Assembly (NCBI RefSeq): GCF_003820355.1 | Contig: NZ_RPOK01000001.1 | Location: 150,847-214,846, forward strand | DNA length: 64,000 nucleotides | Direction: 5' to 3' | Source: Paralteromonas sediminis | GTDB lineage: Bacteria > Pseudomonadota > Gammaproteobacteria > Enterobacterales > Alteromonadaceae | Part shown: one piece after another, positions 37,178-45,136 of the stretch | How the letters are laid out: the number at the start of each line of letters is the position of its first letter | Numbering within the stretch: the first letter of the stretch is position 1 | Position numbers and translations under genes: made by a program | The notes under the pieces: model-generated | What the model saw: the letters and a program-made list of their open reading frames with translations, nothing else | Told to the model about the DNA's origin: nothing | Database searches by the model: none

Positions 37178-37954
37178 CTAATTCTGTGAAGGAGTCTTTG
37201 ACCAATCAGAGAGCTGATATTTCGCCAAAATCTGTTGTAACTTGCCATTCGCTCTAAGTTCCGTCATACCATCTGACAATATGTCGGCGAGCTTATTGGA
37301 ATCTTCATGAGCAGGCGAAAATGCAATATAGATATTTAAACGAGAAACCAGCCCTGCCTCTCTTATTCTATTCCTGATATTTAAGCGTGTTGCCAAGTAG
37401 TTAGTTACTCTTCTGTCGTCAATAAACACACTGATGCGGTTGGCAATAAGTTTATTGAGATTCTGTTCCAGCGGGTTTTTCCCGTAGACAACCTGTACTT
37501 TGATGTTGTCACTATGTGCCTGAATGTAGGTATCTATTTCATTAGAATAGCTATAATCACTGACCACACCTAAAAGCTGGTTTTCCAACGAGGTGATGTT
37601 GCGATATACCCAGTCACTTTCTTTTATCGTGAAGAAAGTATATTCACTGACGCCTTGTTCATTATCCGGAAAGATAAAATCGGGTGCATCGGGTTTAGTG
37701 GCACCAATTATGCCGTGGAACTTCCCACTGCGCGCTGCCTTGACGGCTCGGTTCCAAGGCATCTTGATATATTCTATTTGATAGCCTGCGTTACTGAGTA
37801 CTTCTTCAGCGACCTCTACAATGTAACCCGGTGAGGATGTATTGGGTGTGATGTTGTAGGGCGGCCAGGCATCGGCCACAATGGTAATGGTTTCAGCATG
37901 GCTTAACTTGGCAAATAGCGACAATATCAGCAGGACAATGCGTGTAGTTTTCAC
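37178..37954 (-). CDS. Periplasmic solute-binding protein (SBP_bac_3-like)
   Basis: The 258-residue protein has a signal peptide (LLILSLFAKLSHA) and the family 3 solute-binding pattern: ETITIVADAWPPYNI, SPGYIVEVAEEVLSNAGY, MPWNRAVKAARSGKFHGIIGA, and the C-terminal GMTELRANGKLQQILAKY. No permease or ATPase is adjacent. In Alteromonadales such orphan proteins are numerous and may act as sensor partners rather than in transport. It converges on a chemoreceptor gene, a suggestive but unproven pairing. The 152 bases upstream hold the terminator of the next gene pair. Confidence 0.85.
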   Translation of the reverse strand: MKTTRIVLLILSLFAKLSHAETITIVADAWPPYNITPNTSSPGYIVEVAEEVLSNAGYQIEYIKMPWNRAVKAARSGKFHGIIGATKPDAPDFIFPDNEQGVSEYTFFTIKESDWVYRNITSLENQLLGVVSDYSYSNEIDTYIQAHSDNIKVQVVYGKNPLEQNLNKLIANRISVFIDDRRVTNYLATRLNIRNRIREAGLVSRLNIYIAFSPAHEDSNKLADILSDGMTELRANGKLQQILAKYQLSDWSKTPSQN

Positions 37955-38042
37955 TTTGTAGCAACTTCAGGTTGGCTCGTGGCGACGAACACATCAACTC
38001 AAAATATGACCTTAGTGTATAACGCTGGGGAAGAATAGTCAT

Positions 38043-38080
38043 TAAAACCCCACTCGGCAGCATAACAATGCCACCGAGTG
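38043..38080 (-). terminator. Rho-independent terminator of the SPFH gene pair
   Basis: On the minus strand CACTCGGTGGCA and TGCTGCCGAGTG pair (one bulge), followed by GGGGTTTTAAT. It lies 27 bases downstream of the 120-residue membrane protein stop. Confidence 0.75.
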
Positions 38081-38106
38081 ATGTGCAGCCTCAATATAGC
38101 GTCTTA

Positions 38107-38469
38107 CTATTTTTCGTCGTCACTTTTTTCGTTTTTGTCGGACAGTGAGGTGTTTTGCTTTTGCTCCTCTATCAGGGTTTCCAAACGCGCCGACGATTCT
38201 TCAGCGGTTAAGGTTTCGGGTGAGGCGTCCTTCTTTTCAGCAAGCGCGGCGTTGGTAGCCGCAAACGTCTCGCTGACCTCCAAATTAGAGGTTGCTGGTG
38301 TGCCACTTTGCAGCAGCAGTAATATACCAATAGCTCCTCCCGCAGTGAAAACAACAAGCATCTCAGTTTGTCTCTCTTTACTCAGCTTCTTTTTGGCCAG
38401 CATAAAAATGACACCAAATACCACCAAAATGATTAAAATTTCGGGTAAGGCTTCCATTATTGCGCTCAT
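38107..38469 (-). CDS. Small membrane protein paired with SPFH lipoprotein
   Basis: I do not recognise this family. The 120-residue protein has two hydrophobic segments (ALPEILIILVVFGVIFMLA and MLVVFTAGGAIGILLLL), separated by a basic KKKLSKERQ loop. A hydrophilic tail of about 60 residues rich in Glu, Ser and Asp follows. The start has AGGAGGT, a strong ribosome binding site, in the 9-base gap after the SPFH gene stop, so the two are co-translated. NfeD-like and other small membrane proteins commonly accompany SPFH proteins. This one has no OB-fold, so it is not a standard NfeD. Confidence 0.7.
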   Translation of the reverse strand: MSAIMEALPEILIILVVFGVIFMLAKKKLSKERQTEMLVVFTAGGAIGILLLLQSGTPATSNLEVSETFAATNAALAEKKDASPETLTAEESSARLETLIEEQKQNTSLSDKNEKSDDEK

Positions 38470-38478
38470 ACAGACCTC

Positions 38479-39402
38479 CTAGTTAGCAGATTGCTTGGAT
38501 GTTTTCTTCGTTTGCTCTGCAAATAATGCTTGTTGCAAGCCCACAGTGCCTAAGGCTTCTACCGGCACAAACACCTTGTTTTCTGATTCAGCCATTTTTT
38601 CCAACACTTCTAATGCTCGGTATGAAAGGTATTTGTCTGTGACCGACGTAGACAATATTTCATTGACCTCTTTCGTGGCCTCTGCTTTTTCCCTATCGAT
38701 AGCGCGCTGCATTTTGGCTTGTGCTAACTCTCGTTCCTGGGTAATTTTTTGAATTTCAAACTGGGCACGTTCGCGCTCTATTTGCTCCCGTCTTTCCGCA
38801 GCTTGTTCTTTTGCTTTAGTAATAATGTCAGGAAATTGAACATCTGCTAACCCGAGGCGTTTCAACTTTAACGGTGTATCAGTAAGGGCACTGGCAATTG
38901 CATTTTGTAGCTCGGTACTAATGCGTTCTCTTGAGCTGGCCACCTCATTGATGCTGTATTCCGCCATAATTTGTCTGGCAACATCCCTGATAATTGGTTG
39001 AGCATAAGTTTGATACACTTTTAATATGTCTATTCTTCCTTTCTCTGCTGGTACGCGGTTATAAATATCATCAATTTTGTCCATGTCTACACTGACCGTC
39101 ATACGTAGATCAAAATTCATAGATAACTGGTCTTTGGGCATAAACAACTGGAACTTCTCAAAGCGCGGTTGATCAGATGCATCCAGCGTAATTAAACGGT
39201 CACAATACATCAGACAGGGGTCCAGCCTGAATCTACTTGGCCCATAGGTTCCGTCTTTAAAACCATTCTTAGTTAACACTTTGCCTACACTGGCGGGTTC
39301 GATAGTGACCTTTTCGCCAAATAGACTGCAACCACTTAACGTTACTAACGCCGTACCCATCACAGCCAGTTGAGAAAGTTTTTTTAAGTGCTTTTTCATC
39401 AT
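38479..39402 (-). CDS. SPFH/Band 7 domain lipoprotein
   Basis: The 307-residue protein starts with a lipoprotein signal (QLAVMGTALVTLSGC, lipobox LSGC at Cys25, then Ser). An SPFH (Band 7, prohibitin-like) domain follows at about residues 60-200, then a long Arg/Glu/Gln-rich helix (AAERREQIERERAQFEIQKITQERELAQAKMQRAIDREKAEATKEV) typical of SPFH oligomers. SPFH proteins form rings in membranes and modulate proteases or lipid domains. Anchoring by a lipid outside the cytoplasm is unusual, since most bacterial members use a membrane helix or hairpin. The Ser after Cys would favour outer-membrane sorting by the Lol rule. It is co-transcribed with the small membrane protein. Confidence 0.82.
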   Translation of the reverse strand: MMKKHLKKLSQLAVMGTALVTLSGCSLFGEKVTIEPASVGKVLTKNGFKDGTYGPSRFRLDPCLMYCDRLITLDASDQPRFEKFQLFMPKDQLSMNFDLRMTVSVDMDKIDDIYNRVPAEKGRIDILKVYQTYAQPIIRDVARQIMAEYSINEVASSRERISTELQNAIASALTDTPLKLKRLGLADVQFPDIITKAKEQAAERREQIERERAQFEIQKITQERELAQAKMQRAIDREKAEATKEVNEILSTSVTDKYLSYRALEVLEKMAESENKVFVPVEALGTVGLQQALFAEQTKKTSKQSAN

Positions 39403-39612
39403 GCATCTCCTTGCTTTGTTTTTGATGCTGTTATCTATCTTTTATAACAGAGTATGTTCGCAGTGTTGCACACTTGAATTTAAAAAACAATAAAGCAAAT
39501 AACGTTTATTGTATTTTTGTTTGCAGTAATATTGTTTACATAAATATAAGTAAAATAGAAAAGTCGCGTATGATTTGCTACTCTTGACCGGTATTTACGC
39601 TTAGGTACTTGT

Positions 39613-40227
39613 ATGACCAAATTGGAAAAAGCACATCGAACTAAAGACCTGCGAGACTATTTGTTGTCTGACAAGGTAACGGAAGATTCTGCCGAGTTTA
39701 TTCCCATGCAAGGGGTGATTACCTTGCTGGAAACAACCATGCCCACAATCCGCAAGCGGATAGAGTTGGGTGAACTGAAAGAAAAAACGTTTTTCTTGAA
39801 GCAGCCTGAACGCAAAACATTTCTCGGTGTAGAAGCGGGGGGAGTAAAAGTGCTGCTTAAAGTGAAAATGCAGCGTCGAGAGATAATTCGCAAGGCCGTC
39901 TTTGAAGCAGCCAAAAATCAAACCCAAATTACCTACACTGACTTGTTGAATCTGGCAGATATGCGCTGGGACTCGCCGCCTGACAGGTTGTTTTGCAGCC
40001 GCGTGTTAAACGAGTTATCGAATGAAAGTTACGATGACACTATCGACAGCGGTATCGGTATTATGATCAGTGCTGTTGTGATAAGTCGCAATGAGCACAT
40101 GCCAACCCAGAGTTTCTTTGAACATGCCGTAAAGCTCACGTTAATGCATGAAATTGGTGACAGAGAGTCACAGCTGGAATTCTGGCATGAGCAACTGGCG
40201 CTCGTATACAGCCACTTTGGCAGCTAA
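39613..40227 (+). CDS. Uncharacterised protein with possible HTH and EFW-motif C-terminal region
   Basis: I do not recognise a named family. The 204-residue protein is soluble. Residues 30-60 (FIPMQGVITLLETTMPTIRKRIELGELKEKTF) resemble an excisionase-like winged helix. Residues 105-200 start with a helical ITYTDLLNLADMRWDSPPDRLFCSRVLNELS and continue IGIMISAVVISRNEHMPTQSFFEHAVKL...EFWHEQLALVYSHF. The latter recalls a conserved region seen in hypothetical proteins of mobile or defence contexts (LSAVVV...PG.GFF...EFW...VY). The 210 bases before it are AT-rich and include an inverted repeat, ACAATAAA/TTTATTGT near 39490-39515, that could be an operator. It converges on the ThrE-like gene with an 11-base gap. 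Confidence 0.6.
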   Translation: MTKLEKAHRTKDLRDYLLSDKVTEDSAEFIPMQGVITLLETTMPTIRKRIELGELKEKTFFLKQPERKTFLGVEAGGVKVLLKVKMQRREIIRKAVFEAAKNQTQITYTDLLNLADMRWDSPPDRLFCSRVLNELSNESYDDTIDSGIGIMISAVVISRNEHMPTQSFFEHAVKLTLMHEIGDRESQLEFWHEQLALVYSHFGS

Positions 40228-40238
40228 TCAGGCTACGG

Positions 40239-41465
40239 TTATAGGGCCTTTTTACTTGGGTAGGCTACGTTTGCAAAAATCAGCCCGGCTACCATAGACA
40301 TAAAGATTAAAAACGTTTGTTGGCCAATATGCGGTGCAGGTATAAAGTCATGCCCTGATATCAGTGAATTCAGACCAATGTAGGTTTTTGAACCCGGTAC
40401 GAGAATAATTAACCCCTGCATAGTCACAATCGTTGCCGGTGAATCGGCAAGTCGTGAAAACAGGTTAGCATACACACCCACTGCAAACGCGCCAACAAAA
40501 GTACCTAGCGCATAATCCAGATATTGGGCACTCCAATAGGTTATCCCCCACGCAATAAAACCGCACAGTAAAGACCAAAGAATATGCTTGGCGCGAATGC
40601 GAAAAATCGGAATAAGCGAGGCACACAACATCATGATTGCTATCCATGCCCACCACTTTGCTGGTGCTTGTGGTTGAACAAATTCCTGTATACCAAAGAC
40701 ACCCACACCAATCGTGACACCAAAAAAAGCACCAAAATAGAGCTTAAACAGCATCATGAGGGCGTCCATAATACGCGCTGTGCCTGAAACTAAATGACGT
40801 GCTGAGAGCTCGGCCAATCCTAGAAATAATGCCAGCCCCGGCATAAATACAATGAGCGATGAAAGTACTACTAGCCAAATATTGACACCTGAATCAATAC
40901 TGTGGCTAATGGCTACCGCTAAAAAACCCGTAGTGAGTGCTGAAGCCGGTTCGACCATAGTAGCTACGCGTTTTGATTTTCCTGCCCAAAGTACCCAAAA
41001 ATAGGCCGTTAATCCTAGTAAACCTGACCAGAAAACATCATTCCAGCTGGTACCCATGAGTAGTGCAAAGGCGGCAGAGGCCGTTGCAAATGCGGCGCCG
41101 ATAATAGTTTTATTGTAAGGGTGGGGTGCGTTATCTATTACATCCAGTTGCTTATCGGCTTCCTCTAGGCTGAGTTTGTCGGCGAGTAACAAAGACACCA
41201 ACTCATCAGTTTTTGACAGTGAACCCAAATCCAGTTCGCCAGGTTGAACTCGCGCAGCGTGGGTGTACTCATCCTCATGCTTATCGCTCCAGATAACAAA
41301 AGTCAGTGAGGTAGGCGTTGTGATGTAGGACGCATGCAGATTTAAGTATGACGCCACTTCTAACAGGTGTGCCTCTTGGCGATAAGCGGGCGTGCCATAC
41401 TTGTGCAGCATCTTGCCAAGTTTGACGATAAATTTTCTTTTCTGTACAAATTCTGCGGTGTTCAT
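40239..41465 (-). CDS. ThrE-like threonine/serine exporter family protein
   Basis: The 408-residue protein has an N-terminal soluble domain (KLGKMLHKYGTPAYRQEAHLLEVASYLNLHASYITTPTSLTFV, DUF1212 type) followed by about ten membrane helices (DUF1212 plus DUF3815). Both halves of the ThrE family are therefore fused in one chain. ThrE of Corynebacterium exports threonine and serine. The substrate here is inferred only from family, although serA and the glycine system in the same window make serine export reasonable. The start sits 5 bases from the region upstream of the S9 peptidase gene, which is divergent. Confidence 0.85.
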   Translation of the reverse strand: MNTAEFVQKRKFIVKLGKMLHKYGTPAYRQEAHLLEVASYLNLHASYITTPTSLTFVIWSDKHEDEYTHAARVQPGELDLGSLSKTDELVSLLLADKLSLEEADKQLDVIDNAPHPYNKTIIGAAFATASAAFALLMGTSWNDVFWSGLLGLTAYFWVLWAGKSKRVATMVEPASALTTGFLAVAISHSIDSGVNIWLVVLSSLIVFMPGLALFLGLAELSARHLVSGTARIMDALMMLFKLYFGAFFGVTIGVGVFGIQEFVQPQAPAKWWAWIAIMMLCASLIPIFRIRAKHILWSLLCGFIAWGITYWSAQYLDYALGTFVGAFAVGVYANLFSRLADSPATIVTMQGLIILVPGSKTYIGLNSLISGHDFIPAPHIGQQTFLIFMSMVAGLIFANVAYPSKKAL

Positions 41466-41618
41466 ATGAACTACTCAAACGGTATAAGGGCTAACACAAG
41501 TCAAATTTTGAGGCGCGATTTTATTTTCACAAACGGGAGATCACAAAGCAGAAATATTGTGCGCCACGCATTACTTTAAGTAATGTATCAGTCTTGGTCA
41601 TTTAGTCAGTCTTGTCAC

Positions 41619-41648
41619 TTGGTTTTGTAGCAACGACCTGTATATACT
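41619..41648 (+). promoter_or_regulatory. Predicted promoter of the S9 peptidase gene
   Basis: TTGGTT (41619-41624) and TATACT (41643-41648) are 18 bases apart, 54 bases before the S9 peptidase start. The remaining part of the 237-base divergent region has no other signal that I trust. Confidence 0.4.
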
Positions 41649-41702
41649 GACTTTGCGAGATCATTCAAACGTAAACTCACAATTAACTCCGCTGGAGAGA
41701 CC

Positions 41703-43649
41703 ATGAAAGGATTTAAAATAGCATCGTTTGCGCTGTTAGCTATGGCTGCCCTGAGCGCCTGTAGCGACAATAAAACAGAGCAAGTGGCACAAAAAGACGT
41801 TGAACCGCAACAACAAAAACAACAACAAAAAGTGATGCCAGAAGGACTTCAGACTTACTCTGCAGAAGCCTTCTATGAAACCAAATCGATTTTTGGCAGT
41901 TCAATTAATCACGATGGCACAGCAGTACTGGTATCAAACGACGAAAGTGGCGTATTCAATGCCTACAAATATCCACTTGATGGCTCTGCGCCCACGCAAT
42001 TAACCGCCTCTACCGACGATGCTGTTTGGGTGACAAGCTGGTTCCCAGAAGATGACAGGATTTTGTATTCGTCTGATCAGGGCGGCAATGAGTTGAGTCA
42101 TGTATATGTACGCAATCTCGATGGAAGTATTACCGACCTGACGCCAGGCGACAAACACAGAGCGGGTTTTTATGGCTGGCATGAAGACAAAAAGCACTTT
42201 TTCGTGGCAACGAACGAGCGCGACCAAAAAGCCATGGATTTGTATCAATACAGTATTGAAGATTTCTCTCGCGAAATGGTATTTGAAAATACCGACGCCA
42301 TGAATCTTTCAACAATCAGTGATGATGGGCGCTGGGTAGTGTTGCAAAAAGTCTTGAGCAACCGTGACAACGATATTTATCTTGTCGATTTGAACAGTGA
42401 TGACAATGCCCTCATTCACGTCACTCCCCATGAAGGTTATGTGAGTCATAGTGTGTATACTTTTACTCCAGACAATAAAAAACTCATCTTTGGTTCAAAT
42501 GGAGAGGGTGAATTTCAACAAGCCTACAGCTACGAATTAGAAACCGGTGAAGTTGCACCTGAATACGCTGCGGACTGGGACGTATCCTTTTTCTATTATT
42601 CGGAGAATGGTAAGTACCGTGTTGCGGGTATCAACGCTGATTCGCAAACCAAGCTAGATATCGTTAATACGGAAACGGGGGCGCCATTAGTGCTCAATGG
42701 TCTTCCTGAGGGTGACCTTCGCGGTGTCAGCTTCTCTGATGATGAGGAGAGAATCGTCTTTTATATCAATTCTGATGTGTCACCTTCCAATCTGTACACC
42801 TATGATATCGAGGCAGCCAGTGCAAAGCGCTTATCAAATTCTTTGAATCCTGAAATACAGGAGTCACATCTGGTTTCCAGTGAGGTTGTCAGATTCGAAA
42901 GCTTTGATGGCGTTGAAATACCTAACCTGTTGTATAAGCCACACAAGGCAAGTGCTGACAATAAAGTGCCAGGCATCATTTGGATCCACGGTGGACCAGG
43001 CGGTCAAACACGCAAAGGTTATAATGCGGTTATCCAGCATTTGGTTAATCACGGTTATGCCGTATTAGGTATTAATAATCGCGGTTCGTCTGGTTATGGT
43101 AAAACCTTTTTTCACTTAGACGACAAGCGTCATGGTGAGGATGACCTGCAGGATGTGGTATACGGTAAAAAGTATTTACAGTCACTCGACTGGATAGATG
43201 ATGAAAAAATTGTTGTTATGGGTGGCAGTTACGGCGGTTATCTGACAATGGCAGCGATGGCATTTACTGACGAGTTCCAGCTAGGTATCAATATTTTTGG
43301 CGTGACCAACTGGGTCAGAACGTTAGAGAGTATTCCACCTTGGTGGGAGTCATTCCGAGATGCGCTTTATGATGAACTTGGCGACCCTGCTGTAGACAAA
43401 GAAAGACTTACCCGAATTTCCCCCGTTTTTCACGGCGATAAAGTGCAAAAGCCTGTACTTGTTGTGCAAGGCGCGAATGATCCGCGCGTGTTGCAAGTGG
43501 AGAGCGATGAAATGGTAGCGGCCATTCGTGCCAACGGTGTCCCTGTGGAGTACGTCCTGTTTGATGATGAAGGTCATGGCTTCAGTAAAAAAGCGAACCG
43601 TATTACCGCCCAGAATGCGTATTTAGATTTCCTCAAGAAACATTTGTAA
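41703..43649 (+). CDS. S9 family prolyl oligopeptidase-like lipoprotein
   Basis: The 648-residue protein starts with a lipoprotein signal (ASFALLAMAALSAC, lipobox Cys20) and a Gln/Lys-rich spacer. A beta-propeller follows (about residues 50-390, WD40/DPP-like blades such as DDRILYSSDQGGNELSHVYV), then an alpha/beta-hydrolase domain. The catalytic triad is Ser509 in GGSYGGYLT, Asp in QGANDPRV and His in DEGHGFSKK. It is an acylaminoacyl- or dipeptidyl-peptidase-type enzyme, probably outer-membrane anchored, processing short peptides in the periplasm. AGAGACC lies before the ATG. It is monocistronic, closed by a terminator. Confidence 0.93.
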   Translation: MKGFKIASFALLAMAALSACSDNKTEQVAQKDVEPQQQKQQQKVMPEGLQTYSAEAFYETKSIFGSSINHDGTAVLVSNDESGVFNAYKYPLDGSAPTQLTASTDDAVWVTSWFPEDDRILYSSDQGGNELSHVYVRNLDGSITDLTPGDKHRAGFYGWHEDKKHFFVATNERDQKAMDLYQYSIEDFSREMVFENTDAMNLSTISDDGRWVVLQKVLSNRDNDIYLVDLNSDDNALIHVTPHEGYVSHSVYTFTPDNKKLIFGSNGEGEFQQAYSYELETGEVAPEYAADWDVSFFYYSENGKYRVAGINADSQTKLDIVNTETGAPLVLNGLPEGDLRGVSFSDDEERIVFYINSDVSPSNLYTYDIEAASAKRLSNSLNPEIQESHLVSSEVVRFESFDGVEIPNLLYKPHKASADNKVPGIIWIHGGPGGQTRKGYNAVIQHLVNHGYAVLGINNRGSSGYGKTFFHLDDKRHGEDDLQDVVYGKKYLQSLDWIDDEKIVVMGGSYGGYLTMAAMAFTDEFQLGINIFGVTNWVRTLESIPPWWESFRDALYDELGDPAVDKERLTRISPVFHGDKVQKPVLVVQGANDPRVLQVESDEMVAAIRANGVPVEYVLFDDEGHGFSKKANRITAQNAYLDFLKKHL

Positions 43650-43670
43650 TACACTCCCGCATCAAAAAAA

Positions 43671-43694
43671 GCGAGCCATATGGCTCGCTTTTTT
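43671..43694 (+). terminator. Rho-independent terminator after S9 peptidase
   Basis: GCGAGCC-ATAT-GGCTCGC forms a 7-bp stem with an A run before and six T residues after, 21 bases past the stop. The flanking A and T runs make it potentially bidirectional. Confidence 0.95.
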
Positions 43695-43738
43695 GTTTAC
43701 TTTATTTGTAGTACGTTTACACTTCACCGTGTATGTAT

Positions 43739-43836
43739 AACGGTTAGGAGAGATTGATGATTGTAGTAAACCTAACCGGGTATCAAATCTAAACACGTAT
43801 TTGTCACCCGGTTTTCGCCGGGGCCATTCAAGCCCC
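43739..43836 (+). promoter_or_regulatory. Structured leader with alternative hairpins before rsgA
   Basis: Four nested, mutually exclusive pairings are visible. CGGTTAGG (43741-43748) pairs with CCTAACCG (43771-43778). AACCGGGT (43774-43781) pairs with ACCCGGTT (43806-43813). CCCGG (43807-43811) pairs with CCGGG (43818-43822). GGGGC (43820-43824) pairs with GCCCC (43832-43836). The first two are perfect 8-bp stems sharing one strand. An 11-codon frame with an AGGAG site (43757-43792) starts inside the first loop. The arrangement resembles an attenuator or translational switch. A possible -10 (TATAAC at 43736) would start transcription near 43748, in which case the first arm would be DNA only. 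No known riboswitch class is recognised. Confidence 0.5.
43757..43792 (+). CDS. Possible 11-residue leader peptide upstream of rsgA
   Basis: The frame reads MIVVNLTGYQI and is preceded by TAGGAG with a 6-base spacer, one of the better ribosome binding sites of the window. It ends 81 bases before rsgA. Its ribosome would cover the strand that can pair either upstream or downstream. No run of a single regulatory amino acid is present, so if it acts as a leader the signal is probably not one amino acid's supply. Low confidence as a real gene. Confidence 0.3.
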   Translation: MIVVNLTGYQI

Positions 43837-43873
43837 CTTTAAGAATAATTACTGGTTTAATTATGGGTTTGCT

Positions 43874-44914
43874 ATGACAAATTTTAGTATTTTAGCCACA
43901 TTTGGGTGGCGTCCTTTTTTTCAACAACAACTTTCTCTCGACGAGTGGGAAACTGCACAGCCCGTGCGTGTAACCGCTCAACACAAATCGCGCCTCGTTG
44001 TCACATCTGACCAAGGCACGCAAACGCTGCCGATCACACCCGCTATGCCGGCTATAACAGTCGGCGATTGGCTGTTACTCGACGATCTCGGAACGTTTGT
44101 CCGCATTTTGGCTCGACAGACATGTTTTAAGCGCAAATCACCCGGTAGTAAAGTGGAGTCGCAACTGATTGCTGCCAATGTAGATGTAGCGCTGATTGTA
44201 TGCTCGCTAAATGACGATTTCAGTTTAAATCGAATTGAACGCTATTTGGCCTTGGTGCATGAATCAGGAGCAGAGCCTGTAGTTGTGTTGAGTAAAGCTG
44301 ATCTGAGTGATGACACTGTTCACGCTATTGAACAGGTTCAGGCTTTGAGCCCTTTACTGAGTGTCATATCGCTGGATTGTCGTTCTTCTCAAGCTCGTGA
44401 AGCACTGCAAGACTGGCTTATCGAAGGAAAGACATTGGCCGTGTTAGGGTCTTCTGGCGTAGGAAAATCAACGTTAATCAATACCCTTGCAGGCGATTGC
44501 CTTCAAGCTACTGGCAGTATCCGAGAGGATGATGACAAAGGGCGGCATACCACAACACATCGCGCCTTGTTAACAATGCCAAGCGGTGCATTATTGCTGG
44601 ATACGCCAGGTATGCGTGAGCTACAGCTTGCCGATTGCGACGCGGGTTTAGAGACAACGTTTGCTGATATCACCGCGCTGGCAGAACACTGCAAGTTCAG
44701 CGACTGCCAGCATCAGGGGGAACCAAACTGTGCGGTTCAGGCGGCTATCACTAGCGGTGATATTGATCAACGTAGGTTAGATAATTACCTAAAGTTGCGT
44801 AAGGAAGAGAAGTTCAACACGGCTTCTTTAAGCCAGCGGCGAGCGGCAGACAAGGCATTAGGTAAATATTACAAACGCACACTCAATGCGGCACATACGC
44901 TTAAAGGTAGATAG
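43874..44914 (+). CDS. rsgA: Ribosome small-subunit-dependent GTPase A
   Basis: This circularly permuted GTPase helps late 30S subunit maturation. The 346-residue protein has an N-terminal OB fold and a permuted G domain (G4 VVLSKADL, then the P-loop GSSGVGKSTL with Lys198, GRHTTTHR, and DTPGMREL). A C-terminal zinc site follows, CKFSDCQHQGEPNCAV, with the Cys-Cys-His-Cys set. Length is similar to E. coli RsgA (350). No orn gene, the usual divergent neighbour, is next to it. Its 5' region contains the structured leader described separately. Confidence 0.93.
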   Translation: MTNFSILATFGWRPFFQQQLSLDEWETAQPVRVTAQHKSRLVVTSDQGTQTLPITPAMPAITVGDWLLLDDLGTFVRILARQTCFKRKSPGSKVESQLIAANVDVALIVCSLNDDFSLNRIERYLALVHESGAEPVVVLSKADLSDDTVHAIEQVQALSPLLSVISLDCRSSQAREALQDWLIEGKTLAVLGSSGVGKSTLINTLAGDCLQATGSIREDDDKGRHTTTHRALLTMPSGALLLDTPGMRELQLADCDAGLETTFADITALAEHCKFSDCQHQGEPNCAVQAAITSGDIDQRRLDNYLKLRKEEKFNTASLSQRRAADKALGKYYKRTLNAAHTLKGR

Positions 44915-44921
44915 ACATTCT

Positions 44922-45026
44922 CTACTTTCTTAGACGCATGGATGCGTCTTCTGATTGGCATGTCAGCGACAGCGTTAAGCCAAGTACCACAGAGCCCGTA
45001 ACACACGTAAGAAGCAGCACAGTCAT
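44922..45026 (-). CDS. Possible small single-span membrane protein
   Basis: The frame encodes 34 residues, TVLLLTCVTGSVVLGLTLSL being an uninterrupted membrane helix, followed by a short charged tail. No strong ribosome binding site precedes the ATG. Its 3' part includes the hairpin at 44932-44949. It converges on rsgA with a 7-base gap. The rest of the 222-base gap to 45136 holds nothing I can assign. It could be a real small protein or chance. Confidence 0.3.
   Translation of the reverse strand: MTVLLLTCVTGSVVLGLTLSLTCQSEDASMRLRK
44932..44949 (+). other. TGGA-tetraloop hairpin downstream of rsgA
   Basis: AGACGCA-TGGA-TGCGTCT is a perfect 7-bp stem with a TGGA loop, 17 bases after the rsgA stop. 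It lacks a T run. The loop and adjoining bases (GCATGGATGC) are shared with the hairpin at 37161 and with the core of repeat copy A. Confidence 0.6.
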
Positions 45027-45136
45027 AATTATTCTCAGGTCATACACCGTTATAATGAGTGTAGCGAGTAGCCGGTTTAGTTAGCCAATAGGTTTTATTG
45101 ACCCGGTCCATCACTTTTTTTGATATATCAGCTGTG

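Noticed and set aside
43861-43900. Alternative downstream start for rsgA
   Set aside because: The ATG at 43874 keeps the N-terminal part before the OB fold and matches the family length, so an internal start is not needed.
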